Part shown: piece by piece, positions 1 to 8,311 of the stretch
How the letters are laid out: each line of letters begins with the position of its first letter
Numbering within the stretch: the stretch's first letter is position 1
From: Oxalobacter sp.
Lineage (GTDB): Bacteria; Pseudomonadota; Gammaproteobacteria; Burkholderiales; Burkholderiaceae_D
Assembly: GCA_012512465.1 (NCBI GenBank)
Contig: JAAZED010000122.1
Location: 1-10,029 of the forward strand
Length of the DNA stretch: 10,029 nucleotides
Reading direction: 5' to 3'
Position numbers and translations under genes: made by a program
Notes under the pieces: generated by a model
Database searches by the model: none
Told to the model about the DNA's origin: nothing
The model's input: only the letters and a program-made list of their open reading frames with translations

Positions 1-1
1 A

Positions 2-715
2 CCCTGCACCGATGCCCTGTACCGCGAACGGAAAAGTCTCCTGGAAGAATCTGACAAACCGCTTTTCCTGTCACTGGCAGGCAGCGACTGGATCGGCTGC
101 AAAAATGAGGACGGCAGCGATATTCGCAGTGACCGCCTGCGGCGCCTGCGTGAAATCCTTTTTGAAAACGATACGGCATTCGGCATGGTCAGCATGCCGC
201 TCACGCGCCAGTCCCACATCGCAAAATACAGTGACTACCCGGAAAACACCTACTGGCAGCAGGATGCTGTTCTCTTTGCGACAGTGAACCTGCCGGCAGA
301 CAACAACCATTATCTCAACGCCGCAGGCAGGAACAATGAATTTGAGGAAAGACTGGTTGCCAACCGCTACTGGCTGCATCGGCTCTTTACCCTGGCTTCA
401 CGCAATCGCATGGAAGGCATTGTGATTTTCTGTGACGGCAATCCGTTTGAAAACGACGCTGCAAAAACATCAGGAACGCGCGACGGCTTTCAGGAAATCC
501 GCCAGCTGCTCACCAAGCTTGCTGACGGTTTCTCCGGAAAAGTCCTGATCATTCATGGTGAGGCGAGGCAGAAAAACCAGGCAATCATCTGGAAAAAAAA
601 TCTTGGTATCGCCGCTGCCGGTTCAAAATGGCTGGAAATTCATGTCAATCCCGGGAGCCGACAACTTTTTTCCATCGCCAAACCACCCGCTGCCAAAAAG
701 AAAAAAGCCTGGTGA
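2..715 (+). CDS. Metallophosphoesterase-like protein, C-terminal part (5' end outside window)
   Basis: The frame is open from position 2 to the TGA at 713-715 and gives 237 residues with no start in the window, so this is the C-terminal part of a longer protein. The order of conserved blocks matches, from memory, a calcineurin-like phosphoesterase-related family common in Burkholderiales: a CxDALYxER block, then SLAGSDW (window residues 24-30), LRRLREILF, DAVLFATVNLPADNN, GIVIFCDGNPF, and a closing KVLIIHGEAR block. In that family the third block is usually GDNEW and the last is HGDTH, both supplying metal ligands. Here they read GSDW and HGEAR, so metal binding may be reduced or lost. The tail is lysine-rich (AAKKKKAW). 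A signal peptide, if present, is outside the window. Substrate is unknown. The gene converges on recQ with 21 bp between the stops. Family assignment is moderately confident; enzymatic activity is doubtful. Confidence 0.6.
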   Translation, partial: PCTDALYRERKSLLEESDKPLFLSLAGSDWIGCKNEDGSDIRSDRLRRLREILFENDTAFGMVSMPLTRQSHIAKYSDYPENTYWQQDAVLFATVNLPADNNHYLNAAGRNNEFEERLVANRYWLHRLFTLASRNRMEGIVIFCDGNPFENDAAKTSGTRDGFQEIRQLLTKLADGFSGKVLIIHGEARQKNQAIIWKKNLGIAAAGSKWLEIHVNPGSRQLFSIAKPPAAKKKKAW

Positions 716-734
716 TCTGCGGGGAAAAACAGGC
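701..734 (-). terminator. Probable intrinsic terminator of recQ
   Basis: On the minus strand, just after the recQ stop, GCCTG and CAGGC (734-730 and 711-707) can form a 5-bp stem around an 18-nt loop. It is followed at once by TTTTTTCTTTTT (706 to 695). Stem plus T-tract is the expected form of a Rho-independent terminator, although the stem is short and the loop long. The T-tract is the complement of the lysine codons at the end of the convergent gene. Confidence 0.45.
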
Positions 735-736
735 AA

Positions 737-2560
737 TTATTCTTCCTGTATCAGCGCCAGTACCGCATCTCCCCATGTTGCCAGCCGTTTTGCGCCCATA
801 CCGGGAATCGCCGCCAACTCCTCAAGTGAACGCGGCCTGGCATGGGCTATTTCACGCAAAGTGGCATCCTGAAAAATCACATAGGCAGGCACATTCTGCT
901 GCCGGGCAGTCTCGACACGCCACCAGCGCAGCCGTTCATACAGTGGCTGGTCATCGGCATGCAGTGTTTTTTCCGTATAGGTTTTCCGGGAGGCGGCTTT
1001 TTTCTTTCGCTGCGGTTTCTCATAGGGCCTCAGCCAGATTTCGGCTTCGCCTTTCAGTACCGGCCGGGCCTTTTCTGTCAGCCGCAGCATATTGAAATTT
1101 TCCGCATCCACGGTCACCAGCCCGCGTGCAATCGCCTGCCGCAGCACCGAGCGCCATGCGGCGTCACTTTCCTCGCTGCCAATGCCAAAAGTGGATAGCG
1201 TATGGTGCCCCCACTCTTCAATACGTTCTGTTTTTTTCCCCCGCAGCACGTCAATGACATGCATGGCACCAAAACGCTGTCCTACGCGATAAATCGTCGA
1301 CAGCAGCTTTTGCATGATGACCGTACCGTTCACGGAAACCGGCGGCGAGAGACAGACATCACAATTCCCGCAAGGCCCGGCACTCTCTCCGAAATATTCC
1401 AGGAGGCGAATCCGCCGGCAGGTCAGGATTTCACACAATCCCAACAGGGCATCGAGCTTGCCGGACTGAATCCGGCGGTACTCCGGATCGGCCTCCGATT
1501 CGTCGATCATCCGTCGCTGCTGCACCACATCCTGCAGGCCATACGTCATCCAGGCATTGGATGGCAGCCCATCTCGTCCGGCACGCCCCGTTTCCTGATA
1601 GTACCCCTCGATATTTTTCGGCAGATCCAGATGCGCCACAAAACGCACATCCGGCTTATCAATCCCCATGCCAAAGGCAATTGTCGCCACCATCACGATG
1701 CCTTCCTCACGTAAAAACCGCGCCTGGTTTTTCGTCCTGTCTGCATTACTCATGCCGGCATGGTATGGCAGTGCAGAAACACCGTTACGGTTCAGGAAGT
1801 CCGCTGTCTCTTCCACCCTTTTCCGTGAAAGGCAGTACACAATCCCGGCATCGTTTTTATGCTCGGTATGGATAAAATCCAGCAGCTGCTGCCGGGGATT
1901 ATCCTTTTCAACAATCCGGTAATGAATATTCGGCCGGTCAAAGGAAGAGACGAATTGCCTGCCTGACTCCAGCTTCAGGTGATGCAGGATATCGGCACGG
2001 GTAAGATTGTCCGCTGTGGCGGTGAGCGCCACCCTGGGCACATACGGAAACACGTCCGACAGAACAGACAGGCGGACATATTCCGGTCGGAAATCATGCC
2101 CCCACTGTGAAACGCAGTGTGCTTCATCAATGGCAAAAAGGGCTATCTTCAGTTGCCTGAGCCACCCCATACAGTACTCGGTCAGCAATCGCTCGGGGGC
2201 AATGTAAACCAGATCAATCTCCTGGTTGAGCGCAGCGCGTTCTACTGCTGCCGATTCGGCACGGGTTTGCGATGAATTCAAAAAAGCGGCTTTCACCCCG
2301 ATTGCCGCCAGTGCATCCACCTGATCCTGCATCAGGGCGATCAGGGGAGAAATAACAATACCGACACCCTCGCGGATCAGCGCGGGGATCTGGTAACACA
2401 ATGATTTGCCGCCGCCTGTCGGCATCAGGATAAGCGCATCCTGCCCGGATGCGACATGTGAAATAATGGCCGCCTGCTGGTCACGAAAAGCGGGATAACC
2501 AAAAACCGTCTGAAGGAGCGTTAACGCCTCGCGGTTTACCTGATGCTGATTTTCCGGCAT
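737..2560 (-). CDS. recQ: ATP-dependent DNA helicase RecQ
   Basis: A 607-residue 3'-5' superfamily 2 helicase for recombination and replication-fork repair, close to the usual RecQ length (E. coli about 610). Visible motifs in order are motif 0 ([10 protein letters not shown], 20-29), Walker A (MPTGGGKS, 46-53), DEAHC (145-149) followed by the aromatic-rich loop [11 protein letters not shown] (151-161), ALTATAD (178-184), IVYC (240-243), and motifs V and VI ([14 protein letters not shown], 293-306; [10 protein letters not shown], 322-331). The RQC zinc site is intact with C381, C397, C400 and C403. A C-terminal HRDC domain follows (about 536-606). All residues expected for ATP hydrolysis are present. 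The start ATG has an AGGAG ribosome binding site 5 nt upstream (2566-2570). The gene lies 34 bp downstream of uppP on the same strand, so co-transcription is possible. Identification is secure. Confidence 0.97.
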   Translation of the reverse strand: MPENQHQVNREALTLLQTVFGYPAFRDQQAAIISHVASGQDALILMPTGGGKSLCYQIPALIREGVGIVISPLIALMQDQVDALAAIGVKAAFLNSSQTRAESAAVERAALNQEIDLVYIAPERLLTEYCMGWLRQLKIALFAIDEAHCVSQWGHDFRPEYVRLSVLSDVFPYVPRVALTATADNLTRADILHHLKLESGRQFVSSFDRPNIHYRIVEKDNPRQQLLDFIHTEHKNDAGIVYCLSRKRVEETADFLNRNGVSALPYHAGMSNADRTKNQARFLREEGIVMVATIAFGMGIDKPDVRFVAHLDLPKNIEGYYQETGRAGRDGLPSNAWMTYGLQDVVQQRRMIDESEADPEYRRIQSGKLDALLGLCEILTCRRIRLLEYFGESAGPCGNCDVCLSPPVSVNGTVIMQKLLSTIYRVGQRFGAMHVIDVLRGKKTERIEEWGHHTLSTFGIGSEESDAAWRSVLRQAIARGLVTVDAENFNMLRLTEKARPVLKGEAEIWLRPYEKPQRKKKAASRKTYTEKTLHADDQPLYERLRWWRVETARQQNVPAYVIFQDATLREIAHARPRSLEELAAIPGMGAKRLATWGDAVLALIQEE

Positions 2561-2594
2561 GCCTGCTCCTGTCCTGCTTCTTGCCGCCTATAGA

Positions 2595-3428
2595 CTAATC
2601 CACCCAGCTTACCCATCCGAAATGGGCGCTGGTGATGACGAAAATACCGAAGACAATCCGGTACCAGGCAAAAATGGTGAAATCATGCGTACTGATATAG
2701 CGTAAAAGCCAGCGCACACACAAAAACGCTGAAATAAATGCCCCGACACTGCCGATCGTGAAAAGGGGGACATCCGAGAGGGAAAAAATATGCCACTCTT
2801 TCCAGACAGAATACACGCTGGCGCCAAAGAGTGTCGGCATGGCAAGAAAAAAGGAAAACTCCGTTGCTGCCTTGCGTGACATGCCAAAAAGCATGGCCCC
2901 CATGATGGTCGCCCCGGAGCGGCTTGTCCCGGGAATCAGGGCAAATGCCTGGGCAAACCCGACTTTCAACGCATCCATTGCACTCATGTCATCCACTGAA
3001 TCAATCCGTGCCAGCGACGGATTCAGACGATTCCGGCGTTCCACCCACATAATGATCAGGCCACCTACGATAAAGGCCGTGGCAACCGGAACCGGAGAGA
3101 AGAGCGCTGACTTGATCATGCTGCTTAAGAGCACGCCCAATACCGCAGCAGGAATAAACGCAATCATCAGGTTAATGACAAATTTCCGGGATTTTGGGTC
3201 CGTGGTAAAACCCCGGACCACATTAATGATACGTTCGCGATAAACCCAGCATACCGACAGCATGGCGCCCGACTGGATGGCAATCTCGAAAACCTTGACC
3301 TTTTCCCCGGTGAAGTCCAAGAGGCTTCCCGCTAAAATCAGGTGGCCGGTGGATGAAATCGGCAGAAATTCAGTGAACCCCTCAACCAGCCCCATGATGA
3401 AGGCTTTGAGCGCGTAGATCGTTTCCAT
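2595..3428 (-). CDS. uppP: Undecaprenyl-diphosphatase UppP (BacA family)
   Basis: A 277-residue polytopic inner-membrane phosphatase that dephosphorylates undecaprenyl diphosphate, recycling the lipid carrier for peptidoglycan and other surface polymers. Higher copy number is known to give bacitracin resistance in other bacteria. The first signature, [14 protein letters not shown], is at 16-29 and carries the active-site glutamates E16 and E20 and H29. The second, PGTSRSG, is at 166-172 and carries the catalytic arginine R170. The FAWYRIVFG block near the C terminus (253-261) is also typical. Several hydrophobic segments run through the chain, and length matches the family. The chosen start puts 15 residues before the first signature glutamate, as expected, but no strong ribosome binding site precedes it (CACCTGACACCTTC). 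It is followed by recQ 34 bp later. Identification is secure. Confidence 0.96.
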   Translation of the reverse strand: METIYALKAFIMGLVEGFTEFLPISSTGHLILAGSLLDFTGEKVKVFEIAIQSGAMLSVCWVYRERIINVVRGFTTDPKSRKFVINLMIAFIPAAVLGVLLSSMIKSALFSPVPVATAFIVGGLIIMWVERRNRLNPSLARIDSVDDMSAMDALKVGFAQAFALIPGTSRSGATIMGAMLFGMSRKAATEFSFFLAMPTLFGASVYSVWKEWHIFSLSDVPLFTIGSVGAFISAFLCVRWLLRYISTHDFTIFAWYRIVFGIFVITSAHFGWVSWVD

Positions 3429-3483
3429 GAAGGTGTCAGGTGAGAACAGGCAACAAAAAAGCCGTATTTTACCCGTTTAACAC

Positions 3484-3506
3484 GCCCGAACCCACCCTTT
3501 TCGGGC
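3484..3506 (-). terminator. Inverted repeat after the efflux operon, possible terminator
   Basis: GCCCGAA (3484-3490) and TTCGGGC (3500-3506) form a perfect 7-bp stem with a 9-nt loop, 17 bp beyond the stop of the MacB-type permease. On the minus strand the stem is not followed directly by a T-tract; the first run of Ts (GGCTTTTTTG) comes about 23 nt later. It could be a weak or Rho-assisted terminator, or a barrier separating the efflux operon from uppP. The remaining bases of this 95-bp gap should hold the uppP promoter; a TAAAAT -10-like hexamer is visible on the minus strand but no clear -35. Confidence 0.4.
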
Positions 3507-3523
3507 AGAAGCCGGAAAAAAAG

Positions 3524-4752
<1,229 letters not shown>

Positions 4753-4756
<4 letters not shown>

Positions 4757-5493
4757 GTGCGCACCTCCGGTTTCGGATATTTTTCCAGCTCTTTCTCGGC
4801 ATCATTCGACGTATTGGGCACATCCGAGAGCACCTTCCCGTCACGGAAGGTAATAATGCGGTCGGCAAAAGCGGCGATCTCCGGCTCATGGGTGACGATC
4901 ACAATCGTCATTCCTTCACGCGAAAGCTTCTGCATCAATGCCATGATTTCGATACTGGTACGGGAATCCAGCGCCCCGGTCGGTTCGTCAGCCAGGATAA
5001 GGGAAGGGTTATTGACCAGCCCCCTGGCAATCGCCACCCGCTGCTGCTGGCCCCCCGAGAGCTCAGCCGGCGTATGGTCAACCCGACCGCCAAGCCCCAC
5101 CTCCTCCAGGCGGGCCATCGCCCGTTCCTTGCGTTCTTCAGCAGGCACACCGGCATACAGCAGCGGCAGCTCGACATTTTCGAGTGCCGACGTCCGGGGC
5201 AACAGATTGAACTGCTGGAAAACAAAGCCGATCTGCTGGTTGCGGATCAACGCGAGCTGATCGCCATCCATGTCGGATACCTTGGCCCCCCCCAGAAAAT
5301 ACTCGCCTGAAGTCGGGATATCCAGACAGCCAATCAGATTCATGAACGTGGATTTGCCGGAACCCGACTGCCCCATAATGGCGACAAATTCCCCTTCCTC
5401 AATACTGATGGACACATCATCCAGGGCAAAAACGCTGTTTTCCCCTGTCACATACTCCTTGACCAGATGATGTGTTTCCAAGAGTTTTGTCAT
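4753..5493 (-). CDS. MacB-type ABC transporter ATP-binding protein
   Basis: A 246-residue ATPase (LolD/MacB/YknY-like) that energises the adjacent permease on the cytoplasmic face. It contains Walker A GQSGSGKS (41-48), Q-loop Q93 in [13 protein letters not shown], signature LSGGQQQR (145-152), Walker B LILADE (165-170) with catalytic E170, D-loop ALD, and switch histidine H202 in VIVTHE. All catalytic residues are present. [21 protein letters not shown] is typical of this subfamily. I chose the ATG at 5493 rather than the in-frame one at 5562. The downstream start gives the family N terminus ([14 protein letters not shown]) and leaves a 13-bp gap after the adaptor gene, whereas the upstream one adds an atypical 23-residue leader overlapping that gene. 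The ribosome binding site is weak (AGG about 6 nt upstream), suggesting dependence on upstream translation. The stop overlaps the permease start. Confidence 0.94.
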
Positions 5494-5506
5494 GGGAACC
5501 TGTTTA

Positions 5507-7060
5507 TCAGAACATGCGTGGCCCGCGCGGAGCCGAACTGCTGCTGCCTGAGCCATTTTCACCGGCTATCGCAGTACCGATAATCACTTCGGCCCCTTCC
5601 GGCGGATTAGAGCTCATCAGCTCGGTCATGGAGCCATCAGACAGCCCCAGTCGCACATTCATTTCCACGGGTTTTTTGTCTTCCAGCACATAGATACGGC
5701 CTGTCGTGCTGCTGCTGCGCCGCTCATCATACTCACTGCTGATTTCTTCAAACCTGGCCCGCTGCTCATCATTGAGGATTTCAGCAATCTGCTGGCGCAT
5801 CTCGATTCGTGCCGCCTCAATCTGTTTTTTACGGTCTGCCTCAGGCGCCTGGTGTGCCACGGCAATCTTGTTTCGCATCGTGGTCAAAATGGCTTCTGCC
5901 CGCGTCTTTTGCTCTTCATTCAAGGCCAGCTCGGTCGTCATCCGCTCAAGAAACGCCGGAATCCAGTTGCCACGTGAAGTGCGGGAAGAGGCCTTGCCAG
6001 CCGTCTCGGTACTGGGAAGGCGGTAACGCATGGCGGCATTGGGAATCAGTTTCACATCATGCCGCGTGTCCAGGATAATCCGCACATTGGCCGTCATGCC
6101 CGGCAACAGTTCCTTTTTGGGATTGGGTGCGCTGACAATCACAATATAGGTGATCACATTGGAAACATTCTGCGCTGCCAGGCGAATCTGCCTGACCTCC
6201 CCCTCAAAAGTGCGCCCCGGATAGGAGTCCACCGTAAAGGTGGCTTTCTGGCCCACCCGCACACGGCCGATTTCCGACTCATCAATGGATGTTTCCACCT
6301 GCATGTCTGTCAGGTCTTCCGCAATCACAAAAAGCTCCGGCGCCTGCAGGCTGGCGGCCACAGTCTGCCCGGCCTCAACTGTCTTCTGGATCACCGTGCC
6401 ATTCACGGGTGAGCGAATAGATGTTCTCTCAAGATCGACCTTGGCCTGGGCTAAAAGCGCCTCTTTCTGCTTGACTGACGCCTGTGCATTTTTCACATTC
6501 GCTTCACCCACCCTTACCAGTTCCAGTTGGGCTTCGTAGGTGGTCTTTACCGTATCGCGCTCTGCCGGGGACAAAAAGCCCCTGTCGACCAGTTTCAAGC
6601 GGCGCTCCATGTCAATTTTTGCATTGGCCAGATTCACCTTCTGACGCGCCAGCTCGGCACGCTGCATCATGGCCTGCGCCTGGGCAGAATCCACATCCGC
6701 CTGCATCTGCCTGACCTTGTATTCAAACGTTTCCGGATCGATTCGCGCAATCAGCTGGCCTTCGGTCACTTCGCTGTTGAAATCGATGAAAATTTCCTTG
6801 ATCTGGCCGGATACCTGGGAGCCGACCTGCACCGAAATAACCGGATTGACCGTACCGGAAGAAGACACGCTGGCGGTAATGGTGCCTTTTTCGATCTTTG
6901 CTGTCTTGTACCGGACCTGGCCATTGCCACTCATCATGATCCAGGCCGCCACAATGATTACCAGGACAGCGACACCGCCAATCAGCACGAGCCGCTGTTT
7001 TTTGGGCATATCCGCCCACTTCCCTCTTATGCCCTGCCAGTTGAATTGCTTCAAATTCAT
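5507..7060 (-). CDS. MacA-like periplasmic efflux adaptor with inserted LTxxQ-type helical domain
   Basis: A 517-residue membrane-fusion protein that should bridge the MacB-type permease to a TolC channel. Visible parts are: cytoplasmic N terminus; one TM anchor (about 24-43); first lipoyl half (about 65-108); a long coiled-coil hairpin (about 110-212) with heptad-like Q/A/E-rich sequence; second lipoyl half ([19 protein letters not shown], from 217); beta-barrel (about 250-330, with [11 protein letters not shown]); and a membrane-proximal domain split by an insert. The insert (about 350-452) is charged and helical, with two similar motifs [13 protein letters not shown] (380-392) and [12 protein letters not shown] (429-440), resembling LTxxQ motifs of Spy/CpxP-like periplasmic proteins. 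The chain resumes at [23 protein letters not shown] and ends in a serine/glycine tail. Typical MacA is about 370-390 residues, so this one is clearly longer. First gene of the efflux operon; ribosome binding site weak. Confidence 0.92.
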   Translation of the reverse strand: MNLKQFNWQGIRGKWADMPKKQRLVLIGGVAVLVIIVAAWIMMSGNGQVRYKTAKIEKGTITASVSSSGTVNPVISVQVGSQVSGQIKEIFIDFNSEVTEGQLIARIDPETFEYKVRQMQADVDSAQAQAMMQRAELARQKVNLANAKIDMERRLKLVDRGFLSPAERDTVKTTYEAQLELVRVGEANVKNAQASVKQKEALLAQAKVDLERTSIRSPVNGTVIQKTVEAGQTVAASLQAPELFVIAEDLTDMQVETSIDESEIGRVRVGQKATFTVDSYPGRTFEGEVRQIRLAAQNVSNVITYIVIVSAPNPKKELLPGMTANVRIILDTRHDVKLIPNAAMRYRLPSTETAGKASSRTSRGNWIPAFLERMTTELALNEEQKTRAEAILTTMRNKIAVAHQAPEADRKKQIEAARIEMRQQIAEILNDEQRARFEEISSEYDERRSSSTTGRIYVLEDKKPVEMNVRLGLSDGSMTELMSSNPPEGAEVIIGTAIAGENGSGSSSSAPRGPRMF

Positions 7061-7086
7061 GCCATATCCGGAAACAAATAAAATCG

Positions 7087-7136
7087 ATTTTACTGTTAAT
7101 TGTCACAAATGGGCTCATCTTTTGTAACAACTTGTT
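7087..7136 (-). promoter_or_regulatory. Candidate promoter and upstream box for the efflux operon
   Basis: Reading on the minus strand towards macA-like, a TAAAAT hexamer (7092 to 7087) can act as a -10 element about 27 bp before the start codon. No good -35 is visible at the right distance. Instead, the first copy of the 19-bp repeat (7118-7136) ends 25 bp upstream, a place suited to an activator. This is inference from position only. Confidence 0.3.
7118..7136 (+). repeat. 19-bp direct repeat, copy 1 (macA-proximal)
   Basis: TCTTTTGTAACAACTTGTT at 7118-7136 is identical to 7338-7356. It holds an 11-bp near-palindrome, AACAA-C-TTGTT. On the minus strand the core reads AACAAGTTGTTACA, which agrees with the E. 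coli RstA box as I recall it (TACATNTNGTTACA) at 10 of 12 defined positions. That suggests an OmpR-type response regulator but does not prove one. The copy lies 58 bp upstream of the adaptor start codon. Confidence 0.75.
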
Positions 7137-7249
7137 TGCCAGCGCCAGCCGATCTTCCCTCTGAGCACAGCAAAAATACCACCATCACCATGGATGAGCA
7201 GGCAAAGACTTCCCTTTTCTTGTTTTTTCTCAGGTGAAGGAAAAACGTT

Positions 7250-7275
7250 TTGTCCGATATTTTTCCGCCGGACAA
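7250..7275. repeat. Inverted repeat between the two direct repeats
   Basis: TTGTCCG (7250-7256) and CGGACAA (7269-7275) are perfect 7-bp arms around a 12-nt spacer. A 10-bp palindrome AAAACGTTTT (7242-7251) abuts the left arm. On the minus strand the stem is followed by AACGTTTTT, a weak T-tract. It could be an operator, an RNA hairpin in a leader, or a terminator. No gene can be assigned between 7061 and 7488: two overlapping minus-strand open frames here show no recognisable features. Confidence 0.4.
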
Positions 7276-7337
7276 CCGCTGTTGCACATAAGCCACACCA
7301 TTGAAAGAAACCATGAAAGCGCGCAAAAACAGGCGTC

Positions 7338-7356
7338 TCTTTTGTAACAACTTGTT
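7338..7356 (+). repeat. 19-bp direct repeat, copy 2 (pcm/tolC-proximal)
   Basis: Second exact copy of TCTTTTGTAACAACTTGTT, 220 bp from the first and in the same orientation; flanking bases differ on both sides, so the identity is confined to 19 bp. It lies 7 bp upstream of a candidate promoter for the rightward genes, mirroring copy 1 on the other side. Confidence 0.75.
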
Positions 7357-7363
7357 CCATATC

Positions 7364-7392
7364 ATGCCACCTCATCCGTAAACACATAAATT
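7364..7392 (+). promoter_or_regulatory. Candidate promoter for the methyltransferase-tolC unit
   Basis: ATGCCA (7364-7369), a 17-bp spacer and TAAATT (7387-7392) each match four of six consensus sigma-70 bases. The implied leader would be over 100 nt. This is the best rightward candidate I can see in the gap, but it is weak. Confidence 0.25.
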
Positions 7393-7515
7393 AGATAGAC
7401 GACAATTTTTTTCAGGACAGGCTGGAAATCCCGAACCCTGGACAGGGCGCCTGTATGCGATACCGCTTCGGTTTATTTTCAAAAAGAGATGACACTGATG
7501 AGTGAGGAAAGAACG

Positions 7516-8262
7516 ATGCTGATTCCGACACACGAAACATCAACCGGCTTTTATGTGGACAGGGAAGTGGAAAACATGGCGGCTACCCTCTACAGAAAAA
7601 CACCGGCCATGGATATCCGTCAGGCGCAGATCAACATGATCGAAGGCCAGATTCGCGCAACAGGCGTCAATTCCCCGGATGTATTTGATGCCTTTACTGC
7701 TGTGCAGCGGGAAAAATTTGCCCCGGAAGCCTACCGCGACATCGCCTACGCCGACACCGAAATCCCGCTGATCTACAATGAATGCATGCTAACCCCCCGC
7801 ACAGAAGCCCTCGTTTTGCATGCGGCAGGCATCAAGGGCACGGACAAGGTGCTCGAAATCGGCACCGGCTCCGGCTTTATGGCCGCCCTCCTTGCCTACA
7901 AGGCGCTCCATGTCACCAGCGTGGAAATCAAGCCCGAACTGAAACGGTTTGCTGAAGAAAACCTGAGACAGGCAGGCATAACCAATGTCACGGTCGAATT
8001 GGGCAATGGCGCCAATGGCTGGAAAAGCGACACCATGTATGATGTGATCATTATTTCCGGGGCGCTTCATGAGCTGGCTGATTCATTTCGGATGATACTG
8101 AACCCTGGCGGGCGAATCGTGGCGTTTATCGGAGACGCGCCTTTCACCCAGACCCAACTGATCAGAAAAATCCACGATGCCCACTATGAAATCATCAGTC
8201 TTTTCGGTACATCGGCACCCCTTCTTCGTGAACAGCGAAAAATTTCCCGCTTCCGATTCTGA
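7516..8262 (+). CDS. Protein-L-isoaspartate O-methyltransferase-like protein (PIMT family)
   Basis: A class I SAM-dependent methyltransferase of about 248 residues. Motif I VLEIGTGSGFMAALLA (starting about 112) and the following VEIKPEL acidic loop bind SAM; YDVIIISGAL and LNPGGRIVAFIGDAP are the later strands of the Rossmann fold. Upstream, DTEIPL and CMLTPRTEA (90-98) align with the substrate region of PIMT. Canonical enzymes have a block like ISQPYMVA there, so repair of isoaspartyl residues is not assured. The family normally begins near MDIRQAQINM, here the ATG at 7609, which has no ribosome binding site. The ATG at 7516 has GAGGAA 6 nt upstream and was chosen; ATGs at 7489 and 7576 are also open. 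The N-terminal extension of about 31 residues is thus uncertain. It lies 49 bp before the TolC-type gene, an arrangement I recall from Burkholderiales, often with a rhodanese gene between that is absent here. Confidence 0.85.
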   Translation: MLIPTHETSTGFYVDREVENMAATLYRKTPAMDIRQAQINMIEGQIRATGVNSPDVFDAFTAVQREKFAPEAYRDIAYADTEIPLIYNECMLTPRTEALVLHAAGIKGTDKVLEIGTGSGFMAALLAYKALHVTSVEIKPELKRFAEENLRQAGITNVTVELGNGANGWKSDTMYDVIIISGALHELADSFRMILNPGGRIVAFIGDAPFTQTQLIRKIHDAHYEIISLFGTSAPLLREQRKISRFRF

Positions 8263-8286
8263 AGCAGCCTGAACTTGGCTTATACT
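8257..8286 (+). promoter_or_regulatory. Possible internal promoter before tolC
   Basis: A good -10 hexamer TATACT (8281-8286) lies 18 bp after a weak TTCTGA (8257-8262) overlapping the methyltransferase stop. It would start transcription about 20 bp before the tolC ATG. It could let the channel be expressed apart from the methyltransferase. Confidence 0.35.
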
Positions 8287-8311
8287 ACTGGCATCATTGC
8301 ATGGGAAAGAT

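Noticed and set aside
5494..5562. Longer N terminus for the ATPase gene
   Set aside because: It adds a 23-residue leader absent from the family and overlaps the adaptor gene; the ATG at 5493 fits better.
7118..7356. Small mobile element bounded by the 19-bp repeats
   Set aside because: The repeats are direct and internally near-palindromic, the 201 bp between them lack terminal inverted repeats or a transposase, and each copy sits at a promoter-like position.
7096..7387. Two overlapping open frames of about 90 residues on the minus strand in the divergent gap
   Set aside because: They overlap each other in different frames, cross both 19-bp boxes, and show no recognisable domain, signal peptide or convincing ribosome binding site.
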